Assembly: GCA_946478755.1 (NCBI GenBank)
Contig: CAMLDJ010000373.1
Coordinates: 1-5,167 of the forward strand
Source of the DNA: an uncultured Pedobacter sp.
Lineage (GTDB): Bacteria; Bacteroidota; Bacteroidia; Sphingobacteriales; Sphingobacteriaceae
Reading direction: 5' to 3'
Length of the DNA stretch: 5,167 nucleotides
How positions within the stretch are numbered: position 1 is the stretch's first letter; each line of letters starts with the position of its first letter. A model generated the notes under the pieces. The model did no database searches. It was not told the origin of the DNA and saw only the letters and a list, made by a program, of their open reading frames with translations. The translations under genes and the position numbers were made by a program. Of this stretch, positions 1 to 5,167 are shown in pieces.

Positions 1-103
1 ACCGATCAACCTTTCCCTGGATTGGATCCCTGCATTACAATTAACTCCAGACACTGGTTTCTGGGGTGGCGATATAGGTTTAGGTCTACGCTTCACTTTC
101 TAA
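1..103 (+). CDS. C-terminal end of an outer-membrane beta-barrel protein (5' partial)
   Basis: The frame beginning at base 2 is open and gives 33 residues before TAA at 101-103; the N-terminal part lies outside the window. The visible tail has alternating polar and hydrophobic residues and aromatic girdle positions (SLDWIPALQL, then GFWGGDIGLGLRFTF), and it ends in phenylalanine. A last amphipathic strand with terminal Phe is the known recognition signal of outer-membrane beta-barrel proteins for the BAM machinery. The SLDW-P and GxGLRFTF pattern resembles small Bacteroidota outer-membrane barrel proteins of unknown function, but this is recognition from memory. A strong hairpin terminator follows 22 bases after the stop, so this gene ends its transcription unit and converges on the M61 peptidase gene. 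Only the tail is visible, so no specific role can be given. Confidence 0.7.
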   Translation, partial: PINLSLDWIPALQLTPDTGFWGGDIGLGLRFTF

Positions 104-125
104 GCAACAAAAAAATAAATAATCG

Positions 126-161
126 AAAAGGCGGCTGGTTGTAAAAAACCAGCCGCCTTTT
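126..161 (+). terminator. Strong Rho-independent terminator of the beta-barrel gene
   Basis: Bases 126-140 and 147-161 are perfect reverse complements (15 bp, core GGCGGCTGGTT/AACCAGCCGCC), with a 6-base loop at 141-146. The outer end of the stem is AAAA/TTTT, so the 3' arm ends in a short U run, and the structure could also terminate transcription from the opposite side. It lies 22 bases after the TAA of the upstream gene. Confidence 0.92.
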
Positions 162-183
162 GTATATCTATTGAACTCAGCTA

Positions 184-330
184 CAATAACCTGTTAACGC
201 ACTCCGCTATATCTAGTAAACCCGGTTACACTAAGCAACAATAACCTGTTAACGCGCCCTGCTACATCTGGTAAACCCGATTCCACCTGGCAACAAGAAC
301 CTGTTAACCCGCCTTGCTTAACCGTAAAAA
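184..330. repeat. Degenerate 55-bp tandem repeat, about 2.7 copies, between convergent genes
   Basis: Three copies start at 184, 239 and 294, giving an exact 55-base period. Each begins CAAnAACCTGTTAAC, and copies 1 and 2 share TCTnGTAAACCC about 32 bases in. By hand alignment, copies 1 and 2 differ at 10 of 55 positions with no gaps. Copy 3 matches copy 2 well for about 26 bases, then loses alignment and runs into the 5' arm of the next hairpin. All copies contain the palindrome GTTAAC and, in copies 1 and 2, a near-inverted GTAAAC about 22 bases later. I see no open frame or promoter. The array fills most of the otherwise gene-free stretch 165-325. Possible roles are a protein-binding array or a dispersed intergenic repeat family; neither can be decided here. 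Confidence 0.8.
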
Positions 331-407
331 ATGCCTTCTGTGAACAGACCTAGGCGCTGTTGCCCTTCAGCAACAGATGCCAGACTGTGAACAGAATGGC
401 TTTTTTT
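326..407 (-). terminator. Large nested-hairpin terminator of the M61 peptidase gene
   Basis: On the minus strand the hairpin starts at the peptidase stop codon. The outer stem pairs 391-407 (ACAGAATGGC plus T run) with about 326-341 (A run plus TGCCTTCTGT), with one bulge and one mismatch. Its 3' side on the minus strand ends in TTTTTT, as expected for a Rho-independent terminator. Inside it is a second perfect 7-bp hairpin, CTGTTGC (357-363) with GCAACAG (370-376) and a 6-base loop. The 11-base word CTGTGAACAGA occurs twice as a direct repeat (338-348 and 385-395), and each copy is itself a dyad (CTGT/ACAG). The A run on one side and T run on the other suit termination in both directions. 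The overall size, about 80 bases, is large for a simple terminator. Confidence 0.75.
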
Positions 408-2205
408 AAAACCAACCCCGACGAACCTTTTTTTGCAATTCATTGGCCTGCTCATCGATCTCCCCTACCAGCTTGATATTTGGATTGTTCTTAAGTTTCA
501 CCTTAATGTCCTTAAGCATCCCATCTCTTGCAACCTGAATGACCACAACATCTCCTACATTTTTACCGGTAACAGCTGGCATGTGTTCAACCTTATCGTC
601 TATAGGAATTCCATCTATACTGATCAGTTCATCGTTTGCACTTAAGCCATCAACCCAGGCAGCAGAATTACGCAGGACTGCGGAGATAAACATCCTCCCC
701 TCTATCTTTTTAGAAGTCACCCCTAAATAAGGATTGCTTTTGCCTTCATTTTCGTTGGTTACCTTCACACCCACATAATCGAAGTACTTCTTATACTCCG
801 GCAGGTGTGTACCATTTACATATTTTGCCCAGAAATCAGTAAAATCCTGCCCGCTGATCTTTTCAACCATCGCCTTAAATTCTGCATCGGTATAACCTCT
901 TTTCTGTGCTTTATTCTGCAGGTACATCGCCTTCATCACATCATCAAGGCTTTTAGCACCTTTGGTTGCCTCTGAAATTGCGATGTCCATTAGTATGCCC
1001 ACTACTTCGCCTTTGGCATAGTAAGAAATGGTGGTATTATTTGAGTTTTCATTTGGCCTGTACAACTTGATCCAGGCATCGAAACTGGCTTCAGCCACTG
1101 ATTGCACCCTGGCACCGGGAACATTGGAGACATTGCTTACAGTCGTAACCAGCTGATCAACAAACTCTTTCTCTGTGATGAAACCAGCACGTAGCATTAG
1201 CTTGTTTTCATAATAAGCAGTAAATCCTTCAGCCACCCAGAGGTTGGTTGTATAGTTCTCATTGTCGTAATCAAATGGACCGAGGGCTACCGGTCGCATT
1301 CTTTTCACGTTCCAAAGATGGTAATACTCATGTGCTACCAGGTTCAAAAATCCTTTATAACCCTCTTCGGTACCGTAGGCATCCCGGCTGGCACCTAATA
1401 CAGTAGAATTCAGGTGTTCTAAACCTCCGCCACCGGCAAAGAAATTATGTACAATGAAGGTATAATGCTTATTGGGATTTTCACCATAAATTGCAGTCCC
1501 TTGTTCTACAAGTTTAGCCATGTCAACTTTTAGCCTTTCTTTATCGTAGTTACCGCCTCCATACATCGCTACCTGATGTGGTACGCCTGAAGCGGTAAAT
1601 TCGAAAGTATCCTGATTCCCCACTTCAATAGGGCTGTCGAACAGGATATCAAAATCACTGGCGGCGTAAGTAAATTCTTTACCCGCAACCGGCTCGAGCC
1701 CCGTCGACACCTTGCTCCAGCCTTTATAGGGGATGATCTTTACCGTGCTTGGCGTTTTCAACAACCCCTCAGGATACATAAATATACCTGTGCTCGACAG
1801 GAAGGCATGAGTCTCATCGATAAATGATGTGCGTACCGAAACTTCAAAAGCATACACCCTGTATTTGAGCTTAATCGTCTTTGCTTTTGCAGAATAGATC
1901 CTCCAGGCATTTTTTCTCACTTTCTCATGCCGTAATGCTTTACCATTCGATGTGGCAGCAAAGCCCTCCACACTTTTAGAGAATTCGCGTATCAGATAAG
2001 AGCCGGGTGTCCATACCGGCATCTTTACGTCTACATAATCTTTAACTACACCGGAAATGGTCATTTCCACTTCGGCGTAATGCGCTTGCGGTTCTATAAA
2101 ACTTACTTCGAACCCTATTTTTACTTGTGATTTGGCCGTCATACCTATTGCGAGTATTATTACTAATGCTGATAATGTCTTCTTCATCTCGTTATTTCTT
2201 TTCAT
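406..2205 (-). CDS. Secreted M61-family metallopeptidase (glycyl aminopeptidase type) with PDZ domain
   Basis: Zinc peptidase of 599 residues, a usual length for PDZ-bearing M61 proteins. Residues 7-26 form a signal peptide (MKK start, hydrophobic LSALVIILAIG core) with a likely signal peptidase I site after A-K-S (26), before Q27, so it acts in the periplasm or outside the cell. No lipobox Cys is seen. An N-terminal beta domain (about 28-200) is followed by the catalytic domain: the conserved GGGGLEH segment (258-264), then HEYYH (292-296) running into LWNVKRMRP, with H292 and H296 as zinc ligands and E293 as catalytic base. WVAEGFTAYYE (323-333) probably supplies the third ligand, E326. A PDZ domain (about 491-571) follows, with NPYLGV and GLSANDELISIDG. 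The family prototype removes N-terminal glycine or alanine; the actual substrate here is unknown. The start could be Met1 (2205) or Met7 (2187); Met7 gives a more usual signal peptide, and neither has a clear Shine-Dalgarno. It is transcribed divergently from the efflux operon. Confidence 0.93.
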   Translation of the reverse strand: MKRNNEMKKTLSALVIILAIGMTAKSQVKIGFEVSFIEPQAHYAEVEMTISGVVKDYVDVKMPVWTPGSYLIREFSKSVEGFAATSNGKALRHEKVRKNAWRIYSAKAKTIKLKYRVYAFEVSVRTSFIDETHAFLSSTGIFMYPEGLLKTPSTVKIIPYKGWSKVSTGLEPVAGKEFTYAASDFDILFDSPIEVGNQDTFEFTASGVPHQVAMYGGGNYDKERLKVDMAKLVEQGTAIYGENPNKHYTFIVHNFFAGGGGLEHLNSTVLGASRDAYGTEEGYKGFLNLVAHEYYHLWNVKRMRPVALGPFDYDNENYTTNLWVAEGFTAYYENKLMLRAGFITEKEFVDQLVTTVSNVSNVPGARVQSVAEASFDAWIKLYRPNENSNNTTISYYAKGEVVGILMDIAISEATKGAKSLDDVMKAMYLQNKAQKRGYTDAEFKAMVEKISGQDFTDFWAKYVNGTHLPEYKKYFDYVGVKVTNENEGKSNPYLGVTSKKIEGRMFISAVLRNSAAWVDGLSANDELISIDGIPIDDKVEHMPAVTGKNVGDVVVIQVARDGMLKDIKVKLKNNPNIKLVGEIDEQANELQKKVRRGWF

Positions 2206-2224
2206 CTGTCAGATGGAGCCCTTG

Positions 2225-2263
2225 ATGGTTAACCAGCTAATGTCTGAGCATTTGGTAAACCAT
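2225..2263 (-). promoter_or_regulatory. Stem-loop in the M61 peptidase mRNA leader
   Basis: ATGGTTAACCA (2225-2235) pairs with TGGTAAACCAT (2253-2263): ten base pairs around one A-A mismatch, with a 17-base loop. The first arm contains the perfect 10-bp palindrome TGGTTAACCA (2226-2235), and the second is a near-palindrome. If transcription begins near 2295, the structure lies in the 5' untranslated RNA, about 20 bases ahead of the first ATG. It could be an RNA hairpin or a pair of DNA-binding half-sites. Function is inferred only. Confidence 0.4.
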
Positions 2264-2300
2264 GCGGGTTCGGGTGAATATTTGTTTGTTATATTGTGCC

Positions 2301-2332
2301 CAAACTTAGAGAAATTTGGTTCTTAAAGCAAG
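2301..2332 (-). promoter_or_regulatory. Candidate Bacteroidota-type promoter of the M61 peptidase gene
   Basis: Read on the minus strand, 2308-2301 is TAAGTTTG, an exact match to the Bacteroidota -7 consensus TAnnTTTG. Twenty bases upstream, 2332-2329 reads CTTG, close to the -33 element TTTG. Element and spacing both fit the known sigma-ABfr type promoter (spacing about 19-21). The predicted transcription start is near 2295, giving a leader of about 90 bases before the ATG at 2205. Confidence 0.6.
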
Positions 2333-2425
2333 CAGGCATCTGATGGGGCTGATACGACCCCGGACTTCCTAACAAGAATTATACGCTGTAACACACTTAA
2401 TACAAGCCATTGTTGTCATTTTAAA

Positions 2426-2433
2426 TATTTTTG
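2426..2433 (+). promoter_or_regulatory. Candidate -7 promoter element of the efflux operon
   Basis: TATTTTTG matches the Bacteroidota -7 consensus TAnnTTTG. No good -33 TTTG is present at the usual 19-21 base spacing; the nearest TTG words (2410-2412, 2413-2415) are too close. The promoter may therefore be weak or need an activator. Initiation near 2440 would leave a leader of about 80 bases before the ATG at 2521. Confidence 0.4.
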
Positions 2434-2520
2434 TGCGTTAACCTTTCAACAGTACAATACCAAAAACATAAATTCATATTCGAGAAACCAGGATTGCAGA
2501 AAAAAACGAAACACACACAA

Positions 2521-3603
2521 ATGAAATTAAAATACATCATTTACACACTTATTCTCGTCGGGGCCGCCTATTTAATCTATTATAGAATTTCAGCAAATAA
2601 AAAAATTGCTGCAGATGGGGCCGGTAAGGGTAAAGGCGCTCATGCCAGAGGCCTACAGGTTGATGGAGTGATAGTTAAAGCAAGCGACTTTACCAACAAC
2701 CTGGAAATTACCGGAACGCTGGAAGCCAATGAAACGGTTGAGCTGCACAGCGAGGTGTCGGGCCTGATCACTGATATCAATTTTAAAGAAGGAACGAATG
2801 TGAGCAAAGGCAGTCTGCTGATAAAAATTAATGACAGAGATATACAAGCACAATTACAGGAAGCGTTAACCAAACAACGCCTTTCGGCCACTAATGAGAA
2901 CCGCTCGAAGCAGCTGCTGGAAAAGGGCGCCATTAGCCAGGAAGAATATGACACCTCACTCGCCGACCTGCAATCGCTAAAAGCACAGACCCAGCTGATC
3001 CGCGCCCAACTGGCCAAGACGGCTATCTATGCACCTTTCAGTGGAAAAATTGGCTTAAGGTCCGTTTCCGTAGGCGAATACTTAACACCAGCCAGCGTTA
3101 TTGCCAATTTGTCCAGCATCAACCCTTTAAAAATCAGCTTTGCTGTCCCCGAGAAATATATTGGACAGGTTAAACTGAATTCGGAAATCACTTTTACCAC
3201 AGACGGATTCAACAAAACATTTTCCGGCAGGATTTTCGCCATAGAACCTGGCATCAATACCCAGACCAGGACCTTGCAAATAAAAGCACTTGTACCCAAT
3301 GCGGATAACGAACTGCGGCCAGGATCCTTCGCCAGAATAAAACTCGCCTTAAGCACGGCAAAAGATGTCCTGCTGATTCCGAACCAGGCGATCATTCCTG
3401 TACTTGAAGGAAAAACGGTATATGTCAGTAAAGGTGGTAAAGCACAGCAGGTAAACGTTGAGGCCGGCACGCGTACCGCTGAGTACATTGTCATCACATC
3501 CGGTTTAAAGGTCGGCGATACCGTACTGACTACAGGTGCCATGGCTTTAAAGCCTGATGCAGCCGTTAAAGTCACCGTAGTTAATCAGAAATCGAAGTTA
3601 TGA
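2521..3603 (+). CDS. RND efflux periplasmic adaptor (membrane fusion protein, HlyD/AcrA family)
   Basis: Adaptor of 360 residues that links an RND pump to an outer-membrane channel. The chosen start, ATG 2521, gives an N-terminal membrane anchor (about 4-22, YIIYTLILVGAAYLIYY) with no lipobox Cys, then a flexible G/A/K-rich linker (28-45). The first lipoyl half-motif (72-104) carries LHSEVSGLI and EGTNVSKGSLL. An alpha-helical hairpin (about 105-167) has tip residues R128, L132 and S139 in the R-x3-L-x6-S spacing known to contact TolC. The second lipoyl half (168-200) has IYAPFSGKIGLR. A beta-barrel follows (about 203-280) with TQTRTLQIKA and LRPGSFARI, and the membrane-proximal domain starts at LLIPNQAI (284). 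The frame is open upstream to a TTG at 2431, but that codon lies within the promoter -7 element. The stop overlaps the next gene's ATG (ATGA), indicating translational coupling. Substrate is unknown. Confidence 0.93.
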   Translation: MKLKYIIYTLILVGAAYLIYYRISANKKIAADGAGKGKGAHARGLQVDGVIVKASDFTNNLEITGTLEANETVELHSEVSGLITDINFKEGTNVSKGSLLIKINDRDIQAQLQEALTKQRLSATNENRSKQLLEKGAISQEEYDTSLADLQSLKAQTQLIRAQLAKTAIYAPFSGKIGLRSVSVGEYLTPASVIANLSSINPLKISFAVPEKYIGQVKLNSEITFTTDGFNKTFSGRIFAIEPGINTQTRTLQIKALVPNADNELRPGSFARIKLALSTAKDVLLIPNQAIIPVLEGKTVYVSKGGKAQQVNVEAGTRTAEYIVITSGLKVGDTVLTTGAMALKPDAAVKVTVVNQKSKL

Positions 3604-5167
3604 GTATTTCAACCACCAGTATAAAGCGGCCTGTACTGGCCATTGTAATGAACCTGATGATCCTGCTGTTTGGCGTGATCGGGTACAACTTCCTTGGTGT
3701 ACGTGAATATCCCAACATTGATCCAACGGTGATCAACGTAAGGACATCGTATCCCGGTGCCAACTCTGACATCATTGAGTCGCAGATTACTGAGCCGCTC
3801 GAAAAGTCTATCAATGGAATTGACGGAATCAGGAACATTTCATCATCGAGCAACCAGGGCAGCAGTAACATCACGATAGAATTTAACCTGGATAAAGATA
3901 TTGATGATGCCGCCAATGATGTTCGCGATAAGGTATCGGAGGCCGCCAGGAGATTGCCTAAAGATATTGATGGAAATCCCGTTGTAAGCAAGGCAGATGC
4001 CAGCTCGAGCTCGGTAATTACCATGACCATACAGAGCGATAAGCGTAATGTAATGGAATTGAGTGATTATGCCGAGAATGTAGTTGCCGACCGGTTGCAG
4101 ACGATTACCGGGGTAAGCAGTGTACAGATCATGGGGCAAAGGAAATATGCCATGCGTATCAGGATTGCACCGGATAAGCTGGCTGCTTACGGCCTCACCT
4201 CACAAGACATCGTAACGGCCCTCGACCGGGAAAATGTGGAGCTCCCTTCCGGTAAGATTACCGGCGCAAACACAGAGCTGATTGTAAAAACATTGGGAAA
4301 GCTGACGGATGTTGAACAATTCAATAACCTGATCCTGAAAAACGACACCGATAATGTGGTCAAATTAAGCGATGTAGGCTTCGTTGAACTGGGATCGGAA
4401 AATGAAGAAACCGTTTTAAGGGAATCTGGCACACCAATGGTAGCTGTGGGCCTTATACCTCAGCCGGGTGCCAATTACCTCGACATTTCCAAGGAGTTTG
4501 ATAAACGCTTTATCCAGCTGCAAAAAGATGTACCGCAGGACATTAAGCTCAACATATCTCTGGACACCACCAAATTCATCAAGGCATCGGTAACGGAGGT
4601 TGCAGAAACCATCATCCTATCCCTGATCCTGGTTATCCTGATCATCTACCTGTTCTTCAGGGACTGGGCGATCGCCATCAGACCCCTCATCGATATTCCG
4701 GTATCGCTGGTGTTCACTTTCTTTATCATGTATGTTTTTGGATTTTCCATCAATGTACTCTCCTTACTGGCCATTGTACTGGCAACTGGTCTGGTAGTGG
4801 ATGACGGGATTGTGGTCACAGAGAACATCTTTAAAAAAGTAGAGGAAGGATATTCCCCTTTTGAAGCAGCCATTAAGGGCTCAAATGAGATCTTTTTCGC
4901 GGTCATTTCCATTTCCATTACCCTCGCAGCAGTATTTTTACCGGTTATATTTTTACAGGGTTTTGTGGGGCGGCTATTCCGGGAGTTCGGGGTGGTTATT
5001 GGTGCCGCTGTATTGATATCGGCATTTGTATCGCTAACCTTAACACCGATGCTGAATGCCTACCTCATGAAAAAAACCGGGCATAAAAAGTCAAGATTCT
5101 ACGAAATGACCGAACCTTATTTTGTGAAACTGAATGAGGGCTATGCAGAGAAATTAAACAAATTTCT
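3600..5167 (+). CDS. RND-type efflux permease, HAE1 family (3' partial)
   Basis: Proton-driven inner-membrane pump subunit. The frame starting at ATG 3600 is open to the window end: 522 complete codons, about half of the usual 1,000-1,060. TM1 is at about 9-33 (after the cytoplasmic SIKRP motif), followed by the porter segment with REYPNIDPTVINVRTSYPGA (35-54) and the EPLEKSINGIDGI region. The first periplasmic loop spans about 34-332. TM2 (about 334-353), TM3 (362-382), TM4 (386-407), TM5 (430-453) and TM6 (462-486) follow. TM4 contains GLVVDDGIVVTENI; D401 and D402 correspond to the proton-relay Asp pair of AcrB (D407/D408). These fit the HAE1 multidrug/organic-substrate group, and I see no sign of the metal-pump (CusA-type) group, though the decisive sites are mostly outside the window. 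The ATG overlaps the adaptor stop by 4 bases, and no clear Shine-Dalgarno precedes it, so it probably depends on coupled translation. Substrate cannot be inferred. Confidence 0.95.
   Translation, partial: MSISTTSIKRPVLAIVMNLMILLFGVIGYNFLGVREYPNIDPTVINVRTSYPGANSDIIESQITEPLEKSINGIDGIRNISSSSNQGSSNITIEFNLDKDIDDAANDVRDKVSEAARRLPKDIDGNPVVSKADASSSSVITMTIQSDKRNVMELSDYAENVVADRLQTITGVSSVQIMGQRKYAMRIRIAPDKLAAYGLTSQDIVTALDRENVELPSGKITGANTELIVKTLGKLTDVEQFNNLILKNDTDNVVKLSDVGFVELGSENEETVLRESGTPMVAVGLIPQPGANYLDISKEFDKRFIQLQKDVPQDIKLNISLDTTKFIKASVTEVAETIILSLILVILIIYLFFRDWAIAIRPLIDIPVSLVFTFFIMYVFGFSINVLSLLAIVLATGLVVDDGIVVTENIFKKVEEGYSPFEAAIKGSNEIFFAVISISITLAAVFLPVIFLQGFVGRLFREFGVVIGAAVLISAFVSLTLTPMLNAYLMKKTGHKKSRFYEMTEPYFVKLNEGYAEKLNKF

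Larger units (their letters stand above)
2206..2520. other. Divergent intergenic region between peptidase and efflux operon
   Basis: This 315-base stretch separates two genes pointing away from each other and contains no convincing gene. It holds the candidate promoters of both units (2301-2332 minus, 2426-2433 plus), a stem-loop in the peptidase leader (2225-2263), and a 13-base dyad CATCTG-T-CAGATG (2203-2215) over the peptidase start codon. A related CATCTGATG lies at 2337-2345, beside the peptidase -33 element, and a GGGG-N9-CCCC dyad lies at 2345-2361. Bases 2490-2520 are A-rich, as is common ahead of Bacteroidota start codons. No recognisable regulator-binding consensus is visible. Confidence 0.7.

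Noticed and set aside
184..330. CRISPR array
   Set aside because: The 55-base period comes from whole-unit similarity, including the would-be spacers. There are no unique spacers between constant repeats and no cas gene nearby.
433..730. Plus-strand short frames inside the peptidase 3' end
   Set aside because: They are antisense to the PDZ domain coding region, low in complexity, and have no promoter or family resemblance.
2132..2326. Plus-strand 64-codon frame spanning the peptidase start and leader
   Set aside because: It is antisense to the signal peptide codons and its hydrophobic character is a by-product of that; there is no independent support.
2345..2361. GGGG-N9-CCCC dyad as a terminator or riboswitch
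   Set aside because: The stem is only four bp, no U run follows, and it lies upstream of both candidate promoters' transcripts. It is probably chance.
2431..2520. In-frame upstream extension of the adaptor to a TTG codon at 2431
   Set aside because: The TTG overlaps the candidate -7 element. The added 30 residues show no family similarity and would place a polar stretch ahead of the membrane anchor. ATG 2521 gives a normal N-terminus.
3027..3575. Minus-strand open frame of 182 codons within the adaptor gene
   Set aside because: It is an antisense shadow of the clearly recognisable adaptor coding frame; its translation is Ser/Val/Leu-rich and matches no known domain. The minus-strand frames at 2640-3017 and 2653-2853 are the same kind of artefact.
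3581..4918. Minus-strand open frames of 81-149 codons within the permease gene
   Set aside because: All lie antisense to an uninterrupted RND permease frame with conserved motifs, and none has a recognisable domain.

Overview
The window looks like chromosomal DNA from a member of the Bacteroidota, most likely a Pedobacter/Sphingobacteriaceae-type organism. That assignment is an inference from three things. Two candidate promoters carry the Bacteroidota -7 consensus TAnnTTTG. The start codons have A-rich upstream stretches rather than Shine-Dalgarno sequences. The proteins (a secreted M61 peptidase with a PDZ domain, and an HAE1-type RND efflux pair) look like those of this phylum. No genus can be fixed from the sequence alone.

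Layout. Positions 1-103 hold the last 33 codons of a plus-strand outer-membrane beta-barrel protein, followed at 126-161 by a perfect 15-bp terminator hairpin. Positions 165-405 contain no gene. They hold a degenerate array of about 2.7 copies of a 55-bp unit (184-330) that runs into an unusually large nested hairpin (326-407), which ends the converging minus-strand gene. Positions 406-2205 (minus) encode a 599-residue secreted M61-family metallopeptidase with HExxH zinc motif and C-terminal PDZ domain. The 315-bp gap 2206-2520 is a divergent promoter region, with a good candidate promoter for the peptidase, a weaker one for the efflux genes, and a stem-loop in the peptidase leader.

Positions 2521-3603 (plus) encode a 360-residue periplasmic adaptor (membrane fusion protein). 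It overlaps by 4 bp (ATGA) the start of an RND inner-membrane permease at 3600, which runs off the window after 522 codons with TM1-TM6 and the proton-relay Asp pair visible. The two form a translationally coupled efflux operon. The adaptor carries the R-x3-L-x6-S hairpin-tip motif used to dock onto TolC-type channels, so an outer-membrane factor is expected, perhaps downstream of the window. The efflux substrate cannot be read from the sequence.

No clearly undescribed system is present. The least ordinary parts are non-coding: the 55-bp tandem repeat, the nested terminator, and the dyads in the peptidase leader.
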